From positions 1 to 7,814 of the forward strand of contig JAITQJ010000133.1 of the NCBI GenBank assembly GCA_031288955.1: DNA of 7,814 nt, read 5' to 3'. Position 1 is the first letter of the stretch. Each line of letters begins with the position of its first letter. The position numbers were made by a program, and so were the translations under genes. Source of the stretch: Planctomycetaceae bacterium. GTDB lineage: Bacteria; Planctomycetota; Planctomycetia; Pirellulales; Thermoguttaceae. Positions 1-6,917 of the stretch are shown here, in pieces. Below the pieces are notes generated by a model that ran no database searches, was not told the origin of the DNA, and saw nothing but the letters and a program-made list of their open reading frames with translations.

Positions 1-1347
1 GATGTTACCTATCGGGCAATGGTTGCCGAAACCGGCGCAGCATTAGTGAACGATATTAACCGCCTTGATAAAGCCGTTGCCGATATGCAGCGGGATGTCA
101 ATCAATCCATAAACGATACTGCCGGAGAAATTAACCGCCTGCTCGGCAAGATTGACGAACTGAATAAGAACATTACGTTAGTCGAAACGAAGAGCGGCAG
201 CCAAGCCGTCGGATTGCGGGACGAGCGGCTCAATGCGCTGTCGGAATTGTCGAATTACATCCAAATCAGTACGAAGGAAAGCAGCGCAACGAAAGGCGTA
301 ACTATTTATTGCGGTTCGGACATTCTCCTCACAGACGGTTTCAAAGCCGAAGTCAAAGTCGGGGCGGCAAAAGGTAAAACGGTCGATGATGTGATTGCGG
401 CGCAACTGTGTCTCGGCGATGAAATGTCGCCGCTGGATGTCCGCGGCGGAATCGTTGCCGGCTTGTATTCTGCACACCAAACAATACTCGGCGGATACAG
501 GAATAAACTCAATACCTTTGCCGGTCAGTTAGTTAGTTCGTTTAATGAAATTTATGCTTCGGGACAAGGTTTGAGCGGTTATACAGAATTGAATTCGTTA
601 CAGAAAACCGAAAATCCCGATGCGGTCATTGAGGGATTAAAGAACGGCGGGTTTTATATCCAAGTTCATAACACAAAAACCGGTGCGACAACGGAAACCT
701 ACATTGAAGTTAAAGCGGACGGCGTACAGAAAGAAGCGGAGACATTAGCCGATTTATTTGTTGCTGCCGGTAAAAACGGGACATCCTATAACGATATTGC
801 CGACGCAATCAATGCTATTGACGGTTTGACGGCAGCGGTCAACAGTGTCGGCGAGTTGGAAATCCGCAGCACCGATGCAAATGTCGAATTTGGTTTTGCC
901 AACGATACCAGCGGCGTTTTATCTGAACTCGGTTTGAACACGTTTTTTACGGGAACGAAAGCCGGTTCGCTGGGCATCAATGAACGTGTTTTAGACAATC
1001 CGGCATTATTTGCGGCAAGCCTCGGCGGTGTCGGCAACGATGCGGAAAACGGCGTGATGCTGGCAAATTTGGGCATCACACCGAACTCCAACCTTGCCGG
1101 CTATTCGCTGGTCGGACGCTACGATGGAATCATTTCGGAAACGGTACTGGCGGCATCGTCCGTGAAAGCGGCGGCGGCATCGGATATGCTTTACACGGAA
1201 TCATTACAGGCACAGCGGGATGCCATCAGCGGTGTAAGCATTGACGAGGAAACGATAATGATGATGATGTATCAACGTATGTTCCAAGCCAATTCCCGCA
1301 TCGTTACAATCGTTGACGAAATGATGGCAACACTGATTGCACTCTAA
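1..1347 (+). CDS. flgK: Flagellar hook-associated protein 1 FlgK, C-terminal part (5' end outside window)
   Basis: The frame is open from base 1 (DVTYRAM...), so the gene starts upstream and 448 residues are visible; the first in-frame ATG at 19 is internal. FlgK is the first hook-filament junction protein. It is exported by the flagellar type III apparatus and sits between the hook and FlgL/filament. The first ~100 visible residues are a helical coiled region ending in GLRDERLNALSELS, typical of FlgK just after its N-terminal helices. A variable beta-rich middle follows. The last ~65 residues hold the family hallmark: ASDMLYTESLQAQRDAISGVS, then DEE and YQRMFQANSRIVTIVDEMM, matching the FlgK C-terminal helix that packs into the axial D0 bundle. 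An unusual run of four Met codons lies just before YQRMFQ. The stop is a TAA 20 bp from the convergent next gene, and I see no clear terminator between them. Identification is firm. Confidence 0.95.
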   Translation, partial: DVTYRAMVAETGAALVNDINRLDKAVADMQRDVNQSINDTAGEINRLLGKIDELNKNITLVETKSGSQAVGLRDERLNALSELSNYIQISTKESSATKGVTIYCGSDILLTDGFKAEVKVGAAKGKTVDDVIAAQLCLGDEMSPLDVRGGIVAGLYSAHQTILGGYRNKLNTFAGQLVSSFNEIYASGQGLSGYTELNSLQKTENPDAVIEGLKNGGFYIQVHNTKTGATTETYIEVKADGVQKEAETLADLFVAAGKNGTSYNDIADAINAIDGLTAAVNSVGELEIRSTDANVEFGFANDTSGVLSELGLNTFFTGTKAGSLGINERVLDNPALFAASLGGVGNDAENGVMLANLGITPNSNLAGYSLVGRYDGIISETVLAASSVKAAAASDMLYTESLQAQRDAISGVSIDEETIMMMMYQRMFQANSRIVTIVDEMMATLIAL

Positions 1348-1367
1348 ACAATACGTATTCCCACCGC

Positions 1368-2432
1368 TTAAATTCGTCTGATGTTAAATTCCGGTGTGCG
1401 CCGCTGCTGCCGATACCATTCACGCCACGTCTGTTGGTCAAATTCAAAATTTTCGTTTGTCAATTTACGCAGTGCCGTTAAAACACCCTGATTGGAACTC
1501 TCCGTTTTTCCCCGAAAGGTTCTTGTTCCTCGGCTGATGCCGACATTTCCCTGACCAAATGCGTTCATATCAGTGCCTTCTTCACGGGTAAATTGATGTA
1601 CTGTTACCAACGCATCGATAAGCCTCGCCGCCGCTTCAGTCATATTCAACTCGCCGAGTATCCTCGCCGCCTCGTTGATAACCGGAGGCGGATAAGCCTT
1701 CGGCTGCAAGTATGCACAGTACGCTGCCTGAATAACTGCTTTCGCTTCAATATGACGTTTCATACAATCCCGCAGGGTTTCGACGCAGCAGTTCCGCACG
1801 GATTCCGTCTCGTCGGGCTTCATTGACCAGCCGGTCAGAAACAGTAACGATGACATATCGCCGCTATTGCCGAGTATTGTATTGCCGAGCGCACGCAGCA
1901 AGACGAGTTTTTTTTCGGGACTTTTTTCGCTCTCGACGGCATCCGTCAGGGCTTCGCCGGCAAAGGTCTCGTTGATGTTGAGCAATTCCTTTTCAGCATT
2001 GATATTCGGCAGAGACTTTCGCAGTGCTGTAATTTTTTTCTTCCATTTACCGACGGCGGCTTTCTGTTCAGCAAGAATGTTTTCAACTTCGATTTGCTGA
2101 CTGGTTTTCCATTCGCCTTTATCGCGGACTAATCCCCGGTTTTCTAATTTTTCGCTGCGTAAAATCCAGCCGGATTTTTCTTTGACATAATCGAGAGCCG
2201 TTCGGGCAGAGGCATTATCGGTATCAAGTTTAAGAATTTGATTCCAGTGGTATTTGGCTTTTTCCGGTAACTGGTGTCCGCTGCACCAAAGAGCCATTGC
2301 TTTGTGTTCTTCGACGGTATTTTTCATTTCCGCCGCTTTTGTTTCATAGAGTTCCTCTTCCTTACGGACTTTGCCGTCAAGCGGCAAGGCGAACACCGAT
2401 ACAAACGATACAAAGAGAATAATCGTTTTCAT
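1368..2432 (-). CDS. Secreted helical-repeat (TPR/HEAT-like) protein of unknown function
   Basis: A 354-residue protein. The N-terminus (MKTIILFVSFVSVFALPLDG) is a Sec signal peptide, so the product should be exported. Residues about 40-85 (ALWCSGHQLPEKAKYHWNQI, then LKLDTDNASARTALDYV) read like a TPR-type helical pair. Residues 112-165 are highly charged and probably coiled coil. Residues 170-275 are alternating amphipathic helices resembling HEAT-type repeats, with several Cys residues. The C-terminus (ALRKLTNENFEFDQQTWREWY, residues about 320-340) resembles the short 'LTG-x-x-F-x-x-D...W-x-x-W' ending I recall from planctomycete HEAT-repeat proteins. No catalytic motif is seen and I cannot assign a function. 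The ATG has no Shine-Dalgarno sequence, but a strong promoter (2484-2513) gives a leader of about 45 nt and supports this start. It is convergent with flgK; nothing shows it is flagellar. Confidence 0.8.
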   Translation of the reverse strand: MKTIILFVSFVSVFALPLDGKVRKEEELYETKAAEMKNTVEEHKAMALWCSGHQLPEKAKYHWNQILKLDTDNASARTALDYVKEKSGWILRSEKLENRGLVRDKGEWKTSQQIEVENILAEQKAAVGKWKKKITALRKSLPNINAEKELLNINETFAGEALTDAVESEKSPEKKLVLLRALGNTILGNSGDMSSLLFLTGWSMKPDETESVRNCCVETLRDCMKRHIEAKAVIQAAYCAYLQPKAYPPPVINEAARILGELNMTEAAARLIDALVTVHQFTREEGTDMNAFGQGNVGISRGTRTFRGKTESSNQGVLTALRKLTNENFEFDQQTWREWYRQQRRTPEFNIRRI

Positions 2433-2483
2433 ATTTGATTGAGTTTCACGGCTTTACGGTACACCTGTTTGGTGCAAAGTACA

Positions 2484-2513
2484 ATTATACCTCATCTGTA
2501 CTCTATATGGCAA
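2484..2513 (-). promoter_or_regulatory. Sigma-70-type promoter for the 1368-2432 gene
   Basis: On the minus strand TTGCCA (2513-2508; 5 of 6 matches to TTGACA) is followed after 18 bp by a perfect TATAAT (2489-2484). Transcription would start near 2477, about 45 nt before the ATG at 2432. A small CACC/GGTG hairpin (2462-2474) lies at the start of the predicted leader. Confidence 0.65.
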
Positions 2514-2520
2514 GCGCACG

Positions 2521-2554
2521 AGCGGTTCTGCTCCGCTATCGCAAGATAGCGGTT
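2521..2554 (-). terminator. Hairpin downstream of the proline-rich gene (terminator-like or regulatory)
   Basis: CCGCTATC (2533-2540) and GATAGCGG (2545-2552) form a perfect 8-bp stem with a 4-nt loop, starting 6 bp past the stop codon of the 2559-3020 gene. No U-tract follows on the minus strand, so it is not a classic intrinsic terminator. AGCGGTT also occurs as a direct repeat (2521-2527 and 2548-2554), so CCGCT can pair with AGCGG on either side, giving two mutually exclusive stems. It ends 7 bp from the -35 box of the next gene, so an operator role is equally possible. Confidence 0.4.
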
Positions 2555-2558
2555 AAAT

Positions 2559-3020
2559 TCATTCTCCGATGCCCGGCGGATTCGGCGCAAGAAAATCACG
2601 CGGACCCCGTGTGGTGTACATCCGCTGCGGCATTTCAGGATATTCCTGCAAATACGCATCGGGGCTCCGCAAGAGGGGATTTCGCAGGGGCAGCGGCAAC
2701 ATATTCTTCTGATGCCGTCCGCGCTCAATGTAAATCGGCGGAGGACAAGCATACGGTACATAAACAATACGCTGCTGTTCGACTACCGCTGCGGCAGGCG
2801 GTGCCTCGCTGTACACCGGTGCATACGCAGCCGGCTGGCAACCGGCGGGCATCTGCACGTGCATCGGCTGCTGCGGTCTGCTCGGACGCGGCGAAAAAAG
2901 TACGCCGAAAAACGATGTCGGCGGGTCAATCTGCTGCGGCGGACCTTGGCAAAAGGCGGACGAACAAACGGCTGCAGACAAAACGGCAGCGGCAACTATT
3001 ATTCTTACTGGCTTTTTCAT
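2559..3020 (-). CDS. Small proline-rich exported protein, unknown function
   Basis: The protein is 153 residues if started at the ATG at 3020 (MKKPVRIIVAAAVLSAAVCSSAFCQ), which gives a textbook Sec signal peptide: two Lys, a hydrophobic core and a small-residue cleavage region. An upstream in-frame ATG at 3104 would add 28 residues and bury that signal, so I prefer 3020. The mature part is rich in Pro, Gln, Ala and Tyr (for example QMPAGCQPAAYAPVYSEAPP) and looks unstructured. It ends in YTTRGPRDFLAPNPPGIGE. I recall similar Arg-Gly-Pro-Arg-Asp-Phe...Asn-Pro-Pro endings in small exported planctomycete proteins of unknown role, but cannot check this. No enzyme motif is present. The antisense frame (2435-3121) is longer but is an Arg/Ala/Cys-rich shadow. 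No convincing Shine-Dalgarno site or promoter is visible upstream. Confidence 0.7.
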   Translation of the reverse strand: MKKPVRIIVAAAVLSAAVCSSAFCQGPPQQIDPPTSFFGVLFSPRPSRPQQPMHVQMPAGCQPAAYAPVYSEAPPAAAVVEQQRIVYVPYACPPPIYIERGRHQKNMLPLPLRNPLLRSPDAYLQEYPEMPQRMYTTRGPRDFLAPNPPGIGE

Positions 3021-3229
3021 TATACGGAACCCGAAGTAACGTTGGAACACCCCACCGTCTTTCTTTTCGGCACCGGCGGCGGATAAAAAACACGAAAACT
3101 CCACAAGCCGGTAAAATTTAACAAATCGTTATGTTTCCTGTCCGGTTATTCCGCCGGTTTCGTTACTCTAAATTAACGTTACCGAACAAGTCTAATATAA
3201 GTCTATGCGTTATCACAGGTTAAGTCATC
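3021..3229. other. Intergenic region upstream of the proline-rich gene
   Basis: No gene is supported here. This is the 5' region of the 2559-3020 gene. Small AT-rich patches such as TCTAATATAAG (around 3191-3201) could hold a -10 box (TATATT on the minus strand), but no matching -35 box is visible, so I do not call a promoter. Confidence 0.4.
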
Positions 3230-3255
3230 AAAAACAGGCACGGATATTGCGGTGC
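3230..3255 (-). terminator. Weak intrinsic terminator of the ThuA-domain gene
   Basis: On the minus strand, 13 nt past the stop codon, GCAC (3255-3252) pairs with GTGC (3241-3238), with one further G-C pair beyond a C-C mismatch and a short loop. CTG and then five T residues (3234-3230) follow. The stem is short, so this is a tentative call. Confidence 0.35.
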
Positions 3256-3268
3256 TTTTGCGGGGACA

Positions 3269-4207
3269 TCAAGGCGTTGTCAAACCCGCTGCCGGAATGT
3301 CCGCACCGGCACACCAGACAATAGCGTTCAATATCAGTTTCCGAAATGACGGATTCGCCCAATTACTATGTCTGTCCCCGCCGGTACAACCGAAACCGCG
3401 TCCGCCGTCCTCCCGCTGAAACGCCCAAGCCAAAATTTCCGCCTTGCCGCTCCGGTTGCGAACGCTCGGATTACCGCTGTGCGCCCCGTCCGGTCGCTGT
3501 CTAACCTTATCCGGCGGCGTTGTAACGAGTATCGCTTGAAGTGCCTGCCGCCGGTTCAGAATGTCCGGCGGTTGGGCAAGAATCTCGTCTGTTCCCGCAT
3601 TATTGATAAAACGCATATTAAAGTAGAATTCGTCTTCCATTGCGAACGGAGGAACACCGCGGGTTATCGGATGCTCCGGCAAATTCTTGAACTCGGCACG
3701 ATAACTCGGATTAACCGAATAAAAGAGTTCATACACACCGCCCGTTGCGTTGAGAATAAAAGCAGCAGAGGACGGCAATGCCGGAGGCTTCACTGCATCA
3801 TTGCCTTGCGTACCGCACAGAGCATAATGCAAAAACACGAAACCTTTGCCGCTGCGGCGCAGTTTTTCTAACCGGTCTTCCAATCCCTGCAAAGGATAAC
3901 GTCCGCCGCCGTCGCTGTAAACAACAATGACATCGGCATCTTCAAGGGCAAAAGTGTCGCCGGGCTTGGCATTACGGTGAACGGCTGCCGTGATTTTCGG
4001 CATTTTCGCTGTCTTATTATCGAACGTTTTTTCCGAAACGTATTGCTCCAAATCCTTCGCCAGCAGTTCGCAGCCGTCGTTGAATTCGTGTATTCCGGCA
4101 GCGTGGCTCGGCTGACCGGCGATGAATAATACCCGCAGCGTTTTCTCCGCCGCCGATGAAGTACAGCAAAAGCATAAAAGACAAAAGAATGCCGTTATTC
4201 GGTGCAT
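3269..4207 (-). CDS. Exported ThuA-domain protein (trehalose-utilisation-like, class I glutamine amidotransferase fold)
   Basis: 312 residues. An N-terminal signal peptide (MHRITAFFCLLCFCCTSSAA-EK) implies export; a Cys-rich stretch could suggest a lipoprotein, but there is no clean lipobox. The body follows the ThuA/flavodoxin-like fold: first strand and loop LRVLFIAGQPSHAAGIHEF (25-42), strand DADVIVVYSDGGG (90-102), the nucleophile-elbow-like VFLHYALCG (124-132), then EHPITRGVP (178-186) and DEFYFNMRF (192-200). The end (GFGCTGGDRHSNWANPSFRK, 271-290, then LILNAIVWCAG) is the C-terminal signature of planctomycete-type ThuA proteins. ThuA in rhizobia takes part in trehalose/disaccharide catabolism. 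Most relatives have no proven reaction, and this domain often accompanies sugar-degrading enzymes. The ATG lacks a Shine-Dalgarno site. The gene is divergent from the AEC transporter at 4300. Confidence 0.88.
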   Translation of the reverse strand: MHRITAFFCLLCFCCTSSAAEKTLRVLFIAGQPSHAAGIHEFNDGCELLAKDLEQYVSEKTFDNKTAKMPKITAAVHRNAKPGDTFALEDADVIVVYSDGGGRYPLQGLEDRLEKLRRSGKGFVFLHYALCGTQGNDAVKPPALPSSAAFILNATGGVYELFYSVNPSYRAEFKNLPEHPITRGVPPFAMEDEFYFNMRFINNAGTDEILAQPPDILNRRQALQAILVTTPPDKVRQRPDGAHSGNPSVRNRSGKAEILAWAFQREDGGRGFGCTGGDRHSNWANPSFRKLILNAIVWCAGADIPAAGLTTP

Positions 4208-4221
4208 TGCGGTTTTTTAAC

Positions 4222-4290
4222 GGATAGTTGATAATGAAGACACAAATCAAAGCAGAACAATTTTAATTCTCTCTTCATTATCAATTATCC
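4222..4290. repeat. Imperfect 19-bp inverted repeat between divergent genes
   Basis: The left arm 4222-4240 (GGATAGTTGATAATGAAGA) and right arm 4272-4290 (TCTTCATTATCAATTATCC) are reverse complements at 18 of 19 positions, separated by 31 bp. The arms lie 14 bp before the ThuA-gene ATG and 9 bp before the AEC-gene ATG, so both leaders would carry almost the same 19-nt element in the sense direction. This could be a divergent operator, a pair of protein-binding sites, or a small palindromic repeat element. Confidence 0.75.
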
Positions 4291-4299
4291 ATTCCCTAA

Positions 4300-5313
4300 A
4301 TGCAAACACTTTCGGTCGCTTTTTCGGCGATTATATCAGTTCTGGCAGTCGTTTTATGCGGCGTAGTGCTGCGGCGGCTCGCTAGGGTCGGTGCAGAATT
4401 GGAACACGGACTCGTCCGCCTTGCCATCGACATACTTTTTCCCTGCCTGATTTTCAAGCGAGTCATTCAAACCGATGCTTTTAACGACCTGCAAAATCTT
4501 TGGCTGCCGCCGCTCATCGGCTTTTCGATGACGGCACTGGGTATTATCATCGGACTTGCTGTAACAAAATTACCGTCAAGTTGGACGGGACTTTATAGTC
4601 TAAAATCGAAACGGACTTTTGCCGCCTGCATTGCGCTGCTGAATTACGGATACCTGCCGATACCGCTGATTGATGCTTTATTCCCTGACGACAGCCGAAT
4701 GATGGGAGCGTTGTTTCCAATGTTTCTCGGTGCCGAAACGTCGATGTGGACGCTGATGCTTTTTACGATGCGGGGCGAATGGGACGTAAAAGCATTGCGG
4801 AACATTATCAACGGTCCGATTCTTACGATTATCGTTTCCGTCCCGCTTAATGTGCTGTGCCATCATTCGGCAGTGTGCCGGCAATTTTTCGCACCGGTTT
4901 TTAATTTTCTGCTTAATGAACGTTACGGACCGGTCAATATGATTGGGACAGCAGCGATACCGGTAGCATTATTGATGATTGGTTTGACGATAAATGAACT
5001 GCTTGACGGCGAGGCGGTTCAACAGCGTTTGCGTCAACTTTGGAAGACGGCACTGTGGTCGTGTTTTGTGCGGCTGGTGGTAATGCCGGTGCTGATTATA
5101 TTGTGTGCAGCCTATTTGCCTTGTACGGCAGAGATTAAACGGGTGATGGTCATTTATGCGGCGATGGCATCAGCGGTTCTTCCGATAGCGCTGTCGAAGT
5201 ATTACGGCGGCAGCACCGAGACGGCATTTGATACGGTGATGAGCAACACGTTATTAGCTTTGCTAACTTCGCCGCTATGGATTACGGCTGGACTGCATTG
5301 GATTGGCGGATGA
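4300..5313 (+). CDS. AEC-family (auxin efflux carrier) membrane transporter
   Basis: 337 residues and very hydrophobic, with about ten membrane segments (roughly 7-26, 38-55, 70-89, 105-125, 134-154, 168-188, 212-232, 250-271, 280-300, 312-332). This is the usual length and layout of the AEC/Mem_trans family. Family motifs visible are NYGYLPIPL (115-123; compare 'N-x-G-F-x-G-x-P'), the second-half motif GTAAIPVALLMIGLTI (216-231), and ASAVLPIALSKYYGG (290-304) followed by TVMSNTLLALLTSPL. Bacterial members export or exchange small carboxylates such as malate or malonate; the substrate cannot be read from sequence. The start ATG at 4300 has no Shine-Dalgarno site, but translation directly enters the first membrane helix, as expected. 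It is divergent from the ThuA gene and 116 bp upstream of motA, which has its own promoter, so it is probably a separate unit. Confidence 0.9.
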   Translation: MQTLSVAFSAIISVLAVVLCGVVLRRLARVGAELEHGLVRLAIDILFPCLIFKRVIQTDAFNDLQNLWLPPLIGFSMTALGIIIGLAVTKLPSSWTGLYSLKSKRTFAACIALLNYGYLPIPLIDALFPDDSRMMGALFPMFLGAETSMWTLMLFTMRGEWDVKALRNIINGPILTIIVSVPLNVLCHHSAVCRQFFAPVFNFLLNERYGPVNMIGTAAIPVALLMIGLTINELLDGEAVQQRLRQLWKTALWSCFVRLVVMPVLIILCAAYLPCTAEIKRVMVIYAAMASAVLPIALSKYYGGSTETAFDTVMSNTLLALLTSPLWITAGLHWIGG

Positions 5314-5314
5314 T

Positions 5315-5335
5315 GCGGATGATATTGTCCGCTTT
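5315..5335 (+). terminator. Possible weak terminator after the AEC gene
   Basis: One base after the stop codon, GCGGA (5315-5319) and TCCGC (5328-5332) form a perfect 5-bp stem with an 8-nt loop, followed by only TTT. It is too short to be certain; it may only attenuate read-through into motA. Confidence 0.3.
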
Positions 5336-5358
5336 GAATTCCGCAGAAAAATTATTTG

Positions 5359-5387
5359 TTGCGGGTGAATCTCATTTGTGTTATACT
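5359..5387 (+). promoter_or_regulatory. Extended -10 promoter of motA-motB
   Basis: TTGCGG (5359-5364) lies 17 bp before TATACT (5382-5387), and the -10 box is preceded by TG plus one base (5379-5381), making an extended -10 element. Transcription would begin near 5394, giving a leader of about 35 nt before the motA ATG. I see no sigma-28 (FliA-type) consensus, so the motor genes appear to use a housekeeping-type promoter. Confidence 0.6.
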
Positions 5388-5429
5388 CAACGGCGGATTT
5401 AGTTTGTTGGGTTACAGAGTAGGTCTGTT

Positions 5430-6206
5430 ATGGAAATTGCAACACTTATCGGTGTCATTTCGGCATTTGTTTTGCTGTCCGTCTCTATAGTCATCGCCGG
5501 CGGTAATCTGCTCGGTTTCATTGACCCGCCCGCTCTCATTATCATCGGCGGCGGTATCGTTTGCGGCGTTATGATTGCCTTTCCGATGGACGAGTTTATG
5601 CGGATGCCGGCGGTGATGAAGAAGATATTTTTTGCCAAAAAACAAGACCCGCTGAAAATCATTCTGGAACTCGTGTCCATTGCGGAAACAGCCCGGCGCG
5701 AAGGGCTTTTGGCTCTTGACGGAAAAGTGAACGAGATGGCAGGCGATTCGTTTCTCGCCGGCGGTATCCGAATGATTGTTGACGGAGTGAAACCGGAAAC
5801 GGTCGAAGCCGTATTGGAGTCAGAAATCGAAGCCGTTACGGCAAGACATAATACCGGTGCGGCAATGATTAGTCAGTTGGGCAAAGCCGCTCCGGTGTTC
5901 GGCTTGATTGCGACGCTGATAGGGCTTATTTTGATGCTCGCTCATATGGACCCCGCAACGATTGGACACCACATGTCGGTGGCTTTGACGGGAACGTTGT
6001 ACGGAGCGACAAGTGCGAACCTGTTTTTTCTGCCCTTTGCCGGAAAACTGCGCTACTACAATCTGCACGAACAGGCGATGATGGAATTAAAAATGATTGG
6101 GATACTGGAAATTCAAAAAGGCGAAAGTCCCCGAATGGTGAAGATGCGTCTTCTCACGTGCCTGCCGGAGCGGTTAAGACCGGCGGAACAAGCGGAAAAC
6201 GGCTAA
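5430..6206 (+). CDS. motA: Flagellar motor stator protein MotA
   Basis: 258 residues, close to PomA-type MotA proteins and shorter than E. coli MotA (295). MotA and MotB form the membrane stator that couples ion flow to rotor torque. Four membrane segments are visible: 4-24, 33-51, 152-172 and 183-204. The large cytoplasmic loop carries the charged motif ETARREGLLALD (86-97), whose Arg/Glu residues correspond to those contacting FliG. The pore prolines are in place: KAAPVFGLIATLIGLILML (152-170, Pro155) and the fourth-helix ANLFFLPFAGKLRYY (196-210, Pro202). HMSVALTGTLYGATSA (181-196) is the family consensus before the last helix. A TAGG sequence 6 nt before the ATG is a modest Shine-Dalgarno site. 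The coupling ion cannot be decided from this sequence alone. It is the first gene of a two-gene operon with motB 48 bp downstream. Confidence 0.94.
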   Translation: MEIATLIGVISAFVLLSVSIVIAGGNLLGFIDPPALIIIGGGIVCGVMIAFPMDEFMRMPAVMKKIFFAKKQDPLKIILELVSIAETARREGLLALDGKVNEMAGDSFLAGGIRMIVDGVKPETVEAVLESEIEAVTARHNTGAAMISQLGKAAPVFGLIATLIGLILMLAHMDPATIGHHMSVALTGTLYGATSANLFFLPFAGKLRYYNLHEQAMMELKMIGILEIQKGESPRMVKMRLLTCLPERLRPAEQAENG

Positions 6207-6254
6207 ATGTCCTTTTCAGTAAAACCAAAATTCTAACCGGCTTCATTTTACAAT

Positions 6255-6917
6255 ATGAGTAAAAAACGCAAACACGAGGAAGAGGAGGAGGAAGAAGTCG
6301 CTCCGTTTTGGATGATTAGTTTCAGCGACTTGATGACGCTGCTTTTGGCGTTCTTTATTATTCTTTTTTCCATCAGCACGATTGAACAAAAGAAGATGAC
6401 GGAACTGATGGAAGCGATGGGCAGCCGGTATTTGACGCACGGCAGCCGGCACGCCGGAAATAAAGCACCGACTGCCGACCCGAATCTGCCGAAGACCAAG
6501 GTATTGAGGGAGCATCCTGACCAGCACCAATCGGACACACTCTCTCCGCCGCCGGACAAGTCAAAAACGATTCAGGATACGGTCATCACGTTCCAATCGG
6601 GACACGATGAGTTAGATGATGCCGGTAAGCAGTCGTTGACGCAACTTGCTCAACAGTTACAGGGTCGTCCCTATCCGATACAAGTGGCGGGACACGCGGC
6701 GCAAAAAGAAATTGCCGAGTCATCGATTTACCGAAAAACGGATGACCTTGCTTACACGCGGGCTTATAATGTGCGGGATTTTTTGTTGTCGCAGGGCTTG
6801 AAGCCGGAGCGGTTTTCGCTGGTGATAATGGGACCATACCAGCCGCTTCAACAGAGTGAGTCCGCTCCTGTAACCAACACTTATGTCGAGGTCAGGGAAG
6901 TTACAGACAAAGATTAG
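6255..6917 (+). CDS. motB: Flagellar motor stator protein MotB (short, OmpA-like C-terminus with altered motif)
   Basis: 220 residues, against about 260-310 in most MotB proteins. A charged N-terminus with seven consecutive Glu (8-14) precedes the single membrane helix, WMISFSDLMTLLLAFFIILF (19-38). Asp25 in this helix is the essential ion-carrying Asp (Asp32 of E. coli MotB). A short, polar and Pro-rich linker (about 60-105) replaces the usual longer plug and linker region. The OmpA-like peptidoglycan-binding domain spans about 108-212: ITFQSGHDELDDAGKQSL, VAGHAAQ (144-150), DLAYTRAYNVRDFLLSQGLK (164-183) and RFSLVIMGPYQP. The usual Gly-His-Thr-Asp motif reads Gly-His-Ala-Ala, so the diaminopimelate-binding Asp is missing while the partner Arg169 remains. 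The ATG is chosen because it directly precedes the charged start. No good Shine-Dalgarno site is present, and the 48-bp gap from motA contains no terminator. Confidence 0.93.
   Translation: MSKKRKHEEEEEEEVAPFWMISFSDLMTLLLAFFIILFSISTIEQKKMTELMEAMGSRYLTHGSRHAGNKAPTADPNLPKTKVLREHPDQHQSDTLSPPPDKSKTIQDTVITFQSGHDELDDAGKQSLTQLAQQLQGRPYPIQVAGHAAQKEIAESSIYRKTDDLAYTRAYNVRDFLLSQGLKPERFSLVIMGPYQPLQQSESAPVTNTYVEVREVTDKD

Noticed and set aside
178..1091. Minus-strand ORFs inside flgK
   Set aside because: They are antisense shadows of a well-supported flgK frame, with no family resemblance and no promoter.
1348..1367. Bidirectional terminator between flgK and the convergent gene
   Set aside because: The 20-bp gap holds only the short palindrome ATACGTAT, with no stable stem and no T-tract.
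2435..3121. Long plus-strand ORF (228 codons) opposite the proline-rich gene
   Set aside because: The product is rich in Arg, Ala and Cys with no domain or signal. The minus strand has a clean signal peptide and a structured tail in a frame that explains the bias.
3368..3871. Plus-strand ORF (167 codons) opposite the ThuA-domain gene
   Set aside because: It is a shadow frame; the minus-strand protein carries recognisable ThuA motifs along its whole length.
4300..6917. AEC transporter, motA and motB as one operon
   Set aside because: A 116-bp gap with a hairpin after the AEC stop and a good extended -10 promoter before motA argue for separate units.
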